NCBI GenBank assembly: GCA_029204225.1
Contig: MU832076.1
Location: 1 to 64,000, forward strand
DNA from: Diphasiastrum complanatum
Lineage: Eukaryota; Streptophyta; Lycopodiopsida; Lycopodiales; Lycopodiaceae
Direction: 5' to 3'
Length of the DNA: 64,000 nucleotides
Positions 47,309 to 58,929 of the stretch are shown here, one piece after another (the first letter of the stretch is position 1; each line of letters starts with the position of its first letter). The notes beneath the pieces were generated by a model that saw only the letters and a list, made by a program, of their open reading frames with translations, did not search any database and was not told the origin of the DNA. The position numbers and the translations under genes were made by a program.

Positions 47309-47998
47309 TAGGATCCAATAATTGAGTACTATCTCCTCCTATGAAAGATCTTGCAACTATTTGTGAATTGATTCTCACTAGCTACTCAAATCTCTCTAAA
47401 ACAAGATCTATTTCACATCAAATGATGGAGTATAGGCATAGTTAGGATCTAACACTCTTAGCACGTCTGAAATACACTAAGAAACCAAATTTGACTCAAA
47501 TACAATGATATTGCATGAAACAAAATGGCTAAGATCTCAAAACAGTGCCTAGATCACATATAGATGAGATTGGCAAGCATACAACTGTGATTTTGGATCA
47601 ACCAAGCAATCTCTTGACCAAACCAAATGTGTCCACCCAGGTCTAGGTGCCCTACCTAACCCTCTTCAAAAGCTTATAACTTTTGATTGGCTTAACCAAA
47701 TGGAATGAAACTGATTGCAATAGAAACTAGACAAAAATAGCTTCAAAAGAAGCTATCAAGCAAGATAAAGGGATCAAACATGAGAGAGAATTTCCAAATT
47801 GAAATTGGATGTTCCTCACACGTGTCTGAGCACCTGATTCCGTACAATACCAGGTCAGACCCAATCAATGTCCTTTTGATCTCTTTTGATCCAAGATTGA
47901 ACAAGATAGCTAGTAAAATGGGCCTTGACAACTTCTAGCTCAAGATTGATGAGAATTTTTCACTTAGATGGATCAAAATGCATGGTAACCTTAGGTAG

Positions 47999-48010
47999 GC
48001 TCTGATACCA
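47999..48010 (-). other. Primer-binding site of copia B
   Basis: The plus strand reads GCTCTGATACCA, so the minus strand is TGGTATCAGAGC. It abuts the LTR at 48011. Confidence 0.93.
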
Positions 48011-48669
48011 TGTTGAATTTCACACGTGTGGATTGTCCAGTACATGTACTTGTGATCTCCTAAGTGTGTAGATACACCAAGATCAAGACTAGATTGAGAT
48101 TCAAGATCAATCTTAGATCCTATGGCAAAAACACACTACTACATGCATTCAATCACTTCCAACTCTCACTCACACGTGTGGGAAGTATTCAAAAAATAAT
48201 CTAAGTAAAAACAAGCTGCTCTCCTCGGGTAGAGAGAGAAAATGCATCATGAGCTCTCGGGTAGAGAGAGAAAGCTAGAAATCCAATAACTCACAAAATC
48301 CATGAAATCACCAAATCAATTAGATTCAAAATGAGGAGTACAATGATACTAGTAGGTCCACGAGCTACCACTATGCTTAACTATGATTGGACCATATTTT
48401 GTCACCTCTTGATCCTATTGGATCATTGATCCATGCACCTCTTAATTCTATTGGACTATATTCAAGCACACCTCAATTTCCTATTGGACCTCACAAGGTT
48501 CCACCTCTAAATCCTATTGGAACTCTTGGAATTCATCAAACAAAATTTTTACACTTGTCTACACTCTAATTGGCACATGTTTAGCCTCTTACTCTATTTT
48601 GGCTCAATAGTGGCATTACAAGTGGAAATGCATAATTTGCCATCTATGCCAAATTTATTCCTATCAACA
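48011..48669 (-). repeat. 5' LTR of copia B
   Basis: 659 bp with TGTTGA...TCAACA ends. Two CACACGTGTG dyads lie inside (48171-48180, and 48020-48029 near the LTR end). Four CCTATTGGA-like repeats occur between 48410 and 48530. The outer end sets the element border. The partner LTR is lost, so no target duplication can be checked. Confidence 0.88.
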
Positions 48670-48923
48670 TCCTACACCTAGATGCTTGATGTAAAAAACA
48701 TAAGACCCCTATATCTAACATAGATAATCTTTTTCAATTCTTCACATTGACTACATTGAGTTTTTTCAGTTAGAGTTAGTCACAATGTTTTCACTAAAGC
48801 TAAATCATTTCTCGGTTATAGATAATTTAAAATTGACAGAAGGAACCGCAAAAAACATTGTACTCTAGTAAATGGAATTTGACGGCAATTTTTTCAACAT
48901 TATAACTTTGGAATAAGGTACTC

Positions 48924-49085
<162 letters not shown>

Positions 49086-49253
49086 AAGATTTAATTTTTT
49101 TTCTTTTCTGTTATATTTCAAGTTTGGTTAAAATTTGAAATTAATTACTTGTCATATATTTCTAGTTGATACAAATCATTAGAAATGGGTCAAGTGAATG
49201 TTTGTGCAAGATACTCGTCAAAATTGAACTAAAAACGTCAAACAATATAAAAT

Positions 49254-49352
49254 GGCCAGATAGAATTAGTGGTGACAGAAAGAACTCTTTATCCAAGTAG
49301 TGAATACTTGTTGGAGAAAGAGTTCTGTCACCACTAATTCTATTTGGCTGGT
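49254..49352. repeat. Fold-back repeat, ~34-bp arms, ~24-nt loop
   Basis: The left arm (about 49255-49290) contains TAGAATTAGTGGTGACAG and AGAACTCTTT. The right arm (about 49315-49351) contains AAAGAGTTCTGTCACCACTA and ends TTTGGCTGG. The arms pair almost throughout, with a small internal bulge. Size and near-perfect pairing fit a MITE core or a small-RNA hairpin; sequence alone cannot say which. Confidence 0.8.
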
Positions 49353-49941
49353 TTGGATACATGTTAAGAGTTACTGAAATCTTATTGGTAGGAGTTCCAT
49401 TAATGTAATTTCATCTTCTGATGTTTTGATGATTTTTGTTAATATTGACAGAGTAATGCCAAACCGGTCAATAAAAAAGAAAAAACAATGCAATTATATT
49501 GGAGAAATTGTAATTGATAGGAATTGATTAAAAGTTTAAAAAAACTGATCTCATTTCCTAGTTGAATTCTATCGCAAATTGTATGCAAAAGATCATATTA
49601 GTATTGTTTTTCATATTAGTGAATGATTTTTTTATATCAGAAATTCAACCTAGGTATAGGATAGAAATGGACAATATCAAAGAGAATTATGCTTTTGTAG
49701 GTCTTGGGAGTTGACATGCATCTATCCTTGGATGGGTTAAATGAAAGTTGAGAATAGGACAAGTAAGTTTTGTCGATAATACATGCAACTCCGAGGGATG
49801 ATCAATTTGATAGGCCATTATAAATAAGATTCTTAGTGCTCTAATGTATAAATAGGTGCGTCTTGGTCTTGTGAACTTTGAGAATGACATCACTAGCTCC
49901 AAAAGTTTAAGATGGTGCACCTAAATGTCATATCCAATGTA

Positions 49942-50063
<122 letters not shown>

Positions 50064-50347
50064 AATGATAATCTTGTGCCCATTTAAGCCTCAATTTCTT
50101 GATGACCGATTATTGTTGTAGAAGATGAATGTAATTGTATGGCATGTGTGTTTGAGAGTTGCATATCTTCTTTATAGATCATTTTTTTCTTTTGATGTCA
50201 TCATTGAGGATCTAGAAGGAAGTAAGAAAATAGTCCACCTAACTGTAAATGGTCTACTGAAGAATACAGAGGAGGGATTTCTTGTGTGTCATATTTGACG
50301 TAGGCAAATGCCAAAGTTGCTTGGGTGATATTAAAATTTAGCAATAA

Positions 50348-50525
50348 TATATGTTTAGAGACCACATGTTGTATGAAGCTTTGTGTTTTCTTTGCGTAAA
50401 ATATGGAATAGATCAGGCTACATTTTGAAAGAATCATATATGTTTAGAGACCACATGTTGTATGAAGCTTTGTGTTTTCTTTGCGTAACCTATGGAATAG
50501 ATAAGGCTACATTTTGGACGAGTTA
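50348..50525. repeat. 89-bp tandem duplication
   Basis: TGTTTAGAGACCACATGTTG starts at 50352 and again at 50441. Both copies continue through ATGAAGCTTTGTGTTTTCTT and GGCTACATTTTG with a few substitutions. Confidence 0.92.
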
Positions 50526-53056
50526 GCCACAACCAATGTGTGATAGCTCTTACTCCCATTTGTCGTTAAGGGTATGGCTTTAATCTTTGAAGTGCCCATG
50601 TTTTTGGCTTGGTTACATCACACTATCTTAACAATGACCAAACAATCTATACATTGATGTCATGGAAGCTTGACGTTTCCTTCCTATGTGGTTTTTGCAT
50701 GGTCTTTATCCATACAAAGATGCATTTCATTGTCTTGATAACAATGATAACTTGTAGTTAGTCATTCTAATTGATGGTTTTTTTAAATATGTATAAATGA
50801 GTGAAAATCATATTTCATGATTTAGGAATTACCTTTCATTTAAAGGATCAAAGAGGAAAGAAAAAAATTTAAGGAGTTAGTTCTTAAGATAAAGCAAAGT
50901 CATGTTGTTCAAATAGCAAGCTACAGTGAATAGGGATTGTGAAAAATAGAATAAAACCTAACTTACCTGATGGAGGGGGTAAGCAAGTTGAGTTCTAGTT
51001 GCTCATTTATATATTCTCACCATTTAGCAAATGTTTACATGTTAAAAGAGGCATAAGACCACCTCTCTTATTCTTCTAATGTGTAGGTGAAATATGGACG
51101 CTTGAAACTACTCAAGATTGCCTTATTACCATTGATCTTGATAAAGGGAGGCGATTGATTTGCATAAGTGGGTGTGTGGCAAAGATTCATTTGGGCCAAA
51201 ATGCATAGGGCAAGATCTCTTCACTATAAAAAGAGATGTGACATGGTTCATTATTTGTTGAGTTATTTGAGAGCTTTGGAGCTCATTGGTGGCACCTTGC
51301 CATTTTCTATCTTTTCTTGATCTATCTTCTTGTGAGATATAGTTTGATTTGTGGATGTATCTTTCTTTGGCATATTTGTAGGGTTTGTGCAACATTAGCC
51401 TACTTCATGAAGGTTTGGATCAGATCAATAGCTTTGCTAATATTGATTAGGGTTGAATATAATTTTTGTTATTGATTTGATCATTTGTGCTCTATTAATT
51501 GTGCTCTTGGCTAACATTGTCTTGTTTGTGTTTTGTTTGGTCATAGATTTCTTTGTATATGTATGTGTGTATTTTCTTTCACAAACTATTTCCAATGATA
51601 TTTTTCATGAGTGTAGAGATGTTTTAATCTTATGTTAAAAAAAAAGCTTGTTTAGATCAATATTATTGCAAGCTCTTGAAAATTAAATGAATGCGATGTC
51701 ACTTCTCATAGATAAGAAAGCAACTATCGAACCTGTAATTTCTAGTGAAATATGAGACATGTTTTTTTTTGCAAGACATTGAGTTATGTTGCTTTGTTTC
51801 ACGCATTAAAGATGAGCCATTTTGAAATTGGCAAAACCATGTTATCAAAAATTAAAAAATGTAAGTCACAAAACTCCACATATTCTTCAAGTAGGAGAAA
51901 AAGTTTGGAAATTGGTTTGAGATAAACATGCATCTATTTGATGTCAAGATATTTGTTGATCATAACAATCTCTTGAAAGTGCAAGTCAATCTAAATAGAT
52001 ATCTCTTGATATGAAGATTTTTGTTTTTGCCAGCTACATGAAATCTATTGGATCATGTAATTATACATGCTTGGTTGTTATGGGCATATAAATAGACAAC
52101 AAAGCTTAATTGAGAAATGGTAAAGTCTTCAAAGGTATTACAATGTACTATCATGATTCTTTCATGTTTTAGATTGATATCTTATATTTGTATCTTTAAG
52201 GTGCATGCTATTATATCATAATAGCCTCCTACCTCTTGGGACAAGAACTATCTAGAAAATAGAATTTCTAGTTTTCAAGATCCTCATGACCACAAACTAG
52301 GATACCGGTTACAAGACACATAGTGAACAAATGGTGGATTATACCAACCCAACCAAACCTAGATCATATGGACCTAACCCCCAAGCTATGGATCACTAAT
52401 CATGAATGGGAGTTGCCAATCTAGGAGCATGTAGCCATTATTAGAACCAAGGTGATCCCCGAAATGTAGCCTTTTCTCAAGTGAGCTAATGTGAAATACT
52501 AGGTGTACTTGAGTTCCATCCAAGAGTTCTAATTGGTAAGCCAAAGATCCAATCTATTTCAATATTTTATATGGTGCCCCATATCAAGTGGACAATTTGT
52601 AATGCTTGCCGATACACATTACTTTTGAATCCTTCAAGTTTACAAGTACACCCAATTGTCATTAGGAGCAGTTAATCTCCATAAAAGAGAAATTGATTAG
52701 AAACAAAGGACTTCCACATTTCCAAGAATCAATGTCTTCACATTTTGTCTTCTACGATGATCAAGTATTTATTAGTGAGTCATTATCTCCAATACATAGA
52801 ATTGGAATAATAATTGATCCAACTCTTAATTGACACTTGATAATATGAGAAAAAAAAGAGAAAATTTAAGAGGATGTGAACATTATTGCTCTTAGAAGAC
52901 ATATAGTTACTCTGGATCATTTCCACAAGGAAAGCTTTGAACTTATAAGAATTAACTCAACTCCAGGTCCTTATCGAGAAATGTGAAAAATACAATTCCT
53001 TTCTCACTCATTAGTCTAACTCCAACTCAATATCCTTTGAGTTTAGACCTGGACTA

Positions 53057-53177
<121 letters not shown>

Positions 53178-53638
53178 TTTTCTTTTCATAATCTATCAAT
53201 CTTTCAATTTTCAATCCATTGTGGTCAACTCTTAAGTCTTTAAGCAAATGTGCTAAGATGTTTTTCATCAATGAAAGCAAGTACTTATTTTAGCAATATA
53301 AAGCTTATTTTTGATATGATAAGTTCAATGTGTGTTCACATATTCCTACTGAGAACCTGTGAACACAATTCGCTCTTCCACTAGTTGATTTCTTATCTCT
53401 AAAATCGGGTGTTTCTTCCCGTTCCATGCAGTTGGCTCGTTATGCGTTATCTTCTTGGTTCAAAGCTAGATCAGGTAGAAAGGTTATTGCTCATTATAGT
53501 ATGTTTTCCAGCCTGTCAATGGAATGCTCAATAATCGGTCACTCCAATACATGCACACAATTACACATGCAACTGAAAACCATTCATCTACAGATCTGAG
53601 ATCCCTTCATGGTTAGGGTTGGGTTGGTCAGATATCTA

Positions 53639-55143
53639 TCAGGAGAATGGTGAGGTGGTGTTAGTCCAAAAAAAAAAGGGTTGATGGGGACGTGAAGGTG
53701 GCAATGGTGAGAATGGAGGGATGACGTTAGTTGAGATGGTGGTTGTGGGAATGATGGGTGGAGTGGTTAGGGCTGTGGTGGTGACGCTAGCTAGTGGGAT
53801 CTGAATTCCCCCCGACTGATTTGCTTTGCCATCTTCATCGTCACTTAGCTCCATCAGGTCCACAATATCAAAATACGTCTGGGCCTGGTTCAGTTGTGGT
53901 CGGCTATTGTATCCTTGGGAATGATATTCCCATCTCCCTCCCTTCCCAAAATTTGTGCCTTTGGTGAGTTTGGCAACGTCGACACTGTAACTATTATGGG
54001 GGGAGTTGTCACCGTGACTGGTTGGATAGCTTGGGAGTCCTTGTCAGTGTCTGCTGCTACAGATGTATATGCTCCAGCACCCCCATCAATGATTGTGTGG
54101 GAAATGCTGCTGGGATGCCGTATCGGAGGTGGAGCTGCCATCTTGAGAGTCTATCGAGCTCAAGGATGTCGAATGAGACTATGTGGCTTGGCTCGTGGCT
54201 CGTGGTTTCCTCTTGAGTGGCTCACCTTCAGATTCTGACTCATTTGTCCTGCTACCATATGGAGAACGCCTCTTGGCCATCAATTTTGTTCTGGTTCTCT
54301 GCTGGCATGTTCAGAAAGCTTGGCCTTGGAGGTATTAGCATGTTGTGCCGCAGAAGATCCTTCAGTTGGTGAATCTTGTTGGGAACCAGTTGGTTTCGGC
54401 TGCTTCTTGACTGTCAACTTCATTATATTCATGTTTGGTCTCTTAGGGGGTGGCCCCTACGGTGACAATGTTTGTTGTCTGGAACGCTTGGATTTTTTTG
54501 ATTGAACTGGTATTCACAAGCATTGTCGGCCATCCACAACAGCTCTCGGAGTCTCGATTCGTTAGTAGCTTGCTGGAGTGTGATATCTGTCATCATGTAA
54601 CCCAGCAAAGTGGAGGGTTGCTTGGTCTTTATGCACTCATGAATGCAGTTCGAAGCAAATTGGGCCCAATCATAGAGATTTTGGCCATGCCATCATGTGA
54701 AACAGGGACATGTGTATTCTCAGGATCTTGGTTCTGGGTCGTTGTGTGTACTTGGTTAAGTAGGCACAAGCAGCAGCCAGAGGTTGGTCATTGATGGCTT
54801 TGAACCGATACCCGTCTTTGTTCTTCCACTTTGCCATAGATGGATCTATAAATTTGAAATAGGTTGTCGTCTTGATCTTCTACAAAGTTTTTGTAACTGT
54901 ATTCGGTCCCCAAAAAAATCCGAAGGTATTGAAATCAACTGCAAAAAGATATATGTTATAGATATAATATTTGTCAGGAGGTACAATAAACTGGCATGAA
55001 CTTTTGTAGGAGGCATAGGCCATGTGCAATAGGTATGGACTCTGATAACCAGTCAGAAAAAAGATCTGAAACTCAATTTGAGTCAAGAATTGACTTGCCT
55101 GCTGGTACCAGGTTGTCATTTCTATACTATCAAGCTGACCCAT
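53639..55143 (-). pseudogene. Remnants of an unrecognised gene
   Basis: Minus-strand pieces in shifting frames. 55143-54990: QLDSIEMTTWYQQASQFLTQ. Then from about 54860: WKNKDGYRFKAINDQPLAAA. Then 54.70-54.45 kb: NLYDWAQFASNCIHECIKTK and TDITLQQATNESRLRELLWM. Then 54.2-53.7 kb: basic and proline/threonine-rich text with DIVDLMELSDDEDGKANQSG. The consistent minus-strand coding look suggests one decayed multi-domain protein. The middle piece recalls gag-like domains of uncharacterised plant transposons, but that is only an impression. The region is more GC-rich than its neighbours. Confidence 0.35.
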
Positions 55144-55259
55144 ATGGATATCGATCTTGTTTGCATTTGGATCGTCAGAGCTAGAGGACTAGTGGGAAGA
55201 CATGACTAGAAGCTGTTAGAAATGGTCTCTCCAAAATAGAACTTGGTTGAGATCTATAA

Positions 55260-55530
55260 CAAAGTTCTGGTGGGGTCCGATTTGGTCGAGATGGGAACAG
55301 TCTGTCGAGATGTTGATGAAAATACTTGGCCGAGATAGTGAGGAAGATACTCCATCGAGATGGTGATGAAAATACTCTGTCGAGATGGTGAGGAAGATAC
55401 TCGGTCGAGATGGTGATGAAGATACTCGGTTGAGAAGGTGATGAAAATACTCGGTCGAGAAGATGATGGAGACACTGGGTTCAAAGCTGAGGAAATGACT
55501 CGAAGGAGACGAAAACGATGATGCTCGGTC
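55260..55530. repeat. Minisatellite, ~30-bp unit
   Basis: About eight imperfect direct units of the form CGAGATGGTGATGAAAATAC TCGGT, each with AAAATACTC or AGATACTC variants. Similar 30-bp spacing makes an open frame on the minus strand with a repeating SSPSRPSIF peptide; I take that as a by-product of the repeat. Confidence 0.85.
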
Positions 55531-55772
55531 GAAAACGGAAGTGAAAGGACTCAATAGAGAACTGAGCTCAGGATTTTGATGAGAATGGAACAGCTGACTT
55601 GGTTGAGAGCGTTGAGTGTAAAGCAATGGCTATGAAGAGAAAGTGCTGGAAAATGGTTGTAGTTCCGGAAATGATGGATGTGGAATGGAAATGTGGTTCG
55701 CAATAGTGAAAACACAGTATCAATTAATTTTGGACTTTGGCAAAACAATTGGACTTTTTTGAGGAGTTTGCA

Positions 55773-55778
<6 letters not shown>

Positions 55779-55862
<84 letters not shown>
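55779..55862. repeat. Compound (CT)n-(CA)n microsatellite
   Basis: A C run at 55772-55780 is followed by CT units to about 55812 and CA units to 55862. Confidence 0.95.
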
Positions 55863-55864
<2 letters not shown>

Positions 55865-56657
55865 GGATAGAACATGGAAATGAAATTTGGTTTCACATTG
55901 ACCACATATTTAAATACACTTGTTTTAATATTTCAATTCTAATTTTATATTCTTATATATGAATTTAGTGTATCGCTTATAAATTACATCCACTACCTAC
56001 AATTATGACATCTTAAGAGACATATAACATTGGAATCTTCAAATTAGTTGTGTAGACTTTAAGGTTCATGAAATGAGAGAAAGAAACTAATTTGAGATGT
56101 TATTGTAACAATCAATATGTTGCAACATCATCCAAATTCTCATAAGTCTAGCATCATTTTAAATTTGCATAGTTAGAAGACACAAAATTGCAATTAAGAC
56201 ACATGGATTCAGTAACCGAAATTTCAAAATAAATTTTTTTATTGAAAAGTATGTTCATATGTACATGGGCGAGGATTGCTTTCTAATTGTTGAATGACTA
56301 TTACAAAATGTGCATCTCTTTGGTGCAATTTTAGAGCTTGAACCAAGTTGTACGATCATATTGCACATTGTGCATTTTCCAAGACCAAAGAGTAGAATAT
56401 GCACAAGTTTAACCTTTTAGACTAGATTATTCTATTCTAAAGTTTGCAAATTTGAAGCAACTAATATTTGGATCCTTTAGAATCTCTAAAAGTCGTTAAA
56501 CTTTCCACATTACAACTTCCTCATGGTCTTACAATACACATGCCATGGAATAGAATTAACTTGGGGTGACATGCCCACACTCTAGCATACAAAAAACCGG
56601 ATTTTTACAAAATTGTTAGGCTAGAACTGCAACTCTCAAAAAATTTACAACTTCAAC
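55863..56657. other. No gene seen
   Basis: AT-rich sequence between the microsatellite and the end of the DUF7869-type gene. The part next to 56657 may be that gene's 3' flank. Confidence 0.45.
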
Positions 56658-58425
56658 CTAGTACTCATCAACATTAGCTGCACATGCATCAACCAATTTG
56701 TACAAATACTCTTTGATGTGTGCTCGAGAGATTTCTAGAATAGATATTGATCTTTCGACATCATATCCATGTTTCTTTACCATCTTTTTTGCCTTGGTTT
56801 TCCATGCATAAATCACATCATCGATATCTACATCTTCTACACTGTCATTGTTTGGAACCCAGTCTTTTGAAAGACAGTCTTCGTATAATTCTTTGTTGTC
56901 AATTGGATTGTTTCCACGTCTTCGAGTGGATTTAGGTTCTTACCATAATGCTTTGAGTGAAGTGACCATACCATCAGCATTGGTCCCTACTCTGACAACC
57001 TTTGCCATCCAAAATGAGGCTCCCACTGCAACATCTTCATCTGGAGGTTGTATTGCAACAAATTTGTTCATTGCAACCTCTCTATTGGATATGAATTTCG
57101 ATAATGGCGCATCTCCTTTTCGTCCGCAATAACGATGAGGTAAGAGTTCTATTGTATCCATTTCAACTTCAGTGTTCACATTAGAAGGCATGCATCCTGA
57201 AGGTTGAAAAGCAATCATAAAAGATTGTGGCCAAAAAGTTGTTTGGTTGTATGTTGATAATGGCAAATTCTTTTGCTTTGTGAGGTACTCAAGAAGTTTT
57301 GTGGTTTCATCCACAGATGAGAAATTTTGGTCTTTGTATTCTGAATACTTCTCGCACATATATTGTCCGTATTTATGAAAGGATATCAATCCTTTCATCT
57401 CATCATTGTCCAGTTCATTTGTGGGTGCCAAAAAGATCGCTTTCTCTTTTGAAGGCAAAGAGTGCAACAATCTGAAAGGTTCACTCCAGGTATCGTCTCC
57501 ATCAGCGCAATAATACTTCCACTGCATGGTTGGTTCGCCATTCAACATTTGAAAACGAAAGTAGTGAGGATTGGTATGTCCTTCTAGACCATCATTTCCA
57601 CGAACAATAAATGGCTCTATGAATCCTTTCCAATCCACCATTTGTTCTAACAACTCTACTTTAGTACTTTCAGTACGACCACCACCTACCTTCTGGCCAA
57701 TTCGTCCCAACATTTTAGGCATAGTAAGAACAAATTTACATTTCAATGCCCTAGAGATTACACTAAAAACTTGATCGATGTCTTCATGCGTGTGTCCGAC
57801 CATCAAAAGCCCCATTTCAATAGTCTGAAATATGTTATGTGCCACAAGCATAGAACAAAGAACAAAGATGAACCTATTTTTATTTTCCCTCCAACAGTTG
57901 TCAGCCTGAATACGTAAGATGGGAGGGAGATTGCCGCATACAAGTTGCACCTTTTGTATTGCTCGCATAATGGATGTGACCACTTAATTGCTGTCATGCA
58001 GATGCAAGGTGTCTATCCACACATCACAGAGCAATTTGAATCCATGAACTAGCACTCCACAAACATGCGTTTTCAAAAAACGGTTACCCTCCAATCTTGG
58101 AGGAGTCTTTTTTGAATGGGGCAATGTTGTTGTATTTTGATCCATGCCATCAATAATATTACACAATGATTTCTCTGGATGTGATCTTGATTCTTCTTTC
58201 CGATATGTGTATAGCTTTCTCGAGTCAAAAACATGCAATAAGTGCCAATTTCTCGTTGCAATATGGCGATCTCGCACCTTGATATTAGTAGAAGTTTCTA
58301 TCGCATTTTTTAGCTCATCACAAGTCTTGCATTTGGACATTCTTTGTTTTGTTGGAGTCTTGACATATCGAAACTCATGTCTCCACAACCGATACAATGT
58401 ATTTTTGGAGATCAAAGGACCGTAG
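56658..58425 (-). pseudogene. DUF7869-type transposon-like protein with two in-frame TAA codons
   Basis: One minus-strand frame runs from about 58425 to a TAG at 56658-56660 (about 590 codons). It is broken only by TAA at 57984-57986 and TAA at 56940-56942. Visible motifs are TKQRMSKCKTCDELK near the N-terminus, RIQADNCWRENKNRF (about 57.9 kb) and MVGHTHEDIDQVFS (about 57.8 kb). The last two are the hallmark of DUF7869, found in uncharacterised transposon-like proteins of many eukaryotes (family knowledge). After the second TAA the frame continues EPKSTRRRGNNPIDNKELYE to its end. The N-terminus is cut by the minisatellite at 58.43 kb. With no frameshift, inactivation looks recent. Confidence 0.8.
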
Positions 58426-58925
58426 AGACCGTAGAGGCTTGCAGAGGTCATAGATGACCACAGAAAACTGTATATGACCTTAGAGGTCGCAGATGGCCTC
58501 AAAACCTCCCACTGTGACGGGAGGATTCCAGACGACCACAACCGGACTGCACCAGGGACCGTAGAGGACCGCGGAGACCGCAGAGGTCGCAAATGATCGC
58601 AGAGGACCACAGAGGACTACAGAGGTCGTAGATGGGCTCAGAACCTCCCGTTGCAACGGGAGGACTACAAACGACCACAACCGGACCTCACTAGGGACCG
58701 TGGAGGACAACAGAGACTGCAGAGCTCGTAGAGGTTGTAGATGACCGCAAAAAACCATATATGACCGCACTAGGGACCGCATAGGACCCTAAACCCTAAA
58801 ATCGTGTGGGCAGATGACCGCAGAGAACCGTATAAGACCTTAGAGGTCGCAGATGGCCTCAGAACCTCCCGTCATGGTGGGAGGATCCTAGACGACCACA
58901 ACCGGACCGCAGAGGACAGTGGAGA
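58426..58925. repeat. GC-rich minisatellite of GACCGCAGAGG-type units
   Basis: Imperfect direct units built from GACCGCAGAGGTCGCAGATG and variants. Longer blocks are repeated within it: CCTCCC, GGGAGGATTCCAGACGACCA, ACAACCGGAC, at about 58505, 58645 and 58865, giving a higher-order unit of roughly 140-220 bp. It directly joins the DUF7869 frame on one side and gypsy gag on the other. Confidence 0.85.
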
Positions 58926-58929
58926 CCGC

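Larger units (their letters stand above)
44206..48669 (-). mobile_element. Copia B: 3'-truncated Ty1/copia element
   Basis: A minus-strand element with an intact 5' LTR (48669-48011), primer site, ~700-bp leader and a long open gag-pol frame. Homology stops just after the RT active site (YVDDIILCG, about 44206). The rest of RT, RNase H and the 3' LTR are missing and unrelated sequence follows. Truncation at the end normally copied first argues for a post-insertion deletion rather than incomplete reverse transcription. Confidence 0.92.

Noticed and set aside
55216-55626. Repeat peptide (SSPSRPSIF) suggesting a secreted repeat protein
   Set aside because: It follows the 30-bp minisatellite period, has no start context or domain, and a second frame is open too.
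57984-57986. Idea that the TAA codons in the DUF7869 frame are corrected by U-to-C RNA editing
   Set aside because: Such editing in seedless plants is known from organelles, and this locus is clearly nuclear; a pseudogene is the simpler explanation.
58426-58925. CRISPR-like array of short repeats
   Set aside because: Units are imperfect, without unique spacers of constant size, and the context is a plant nuclear genome; it is a minisatellite.
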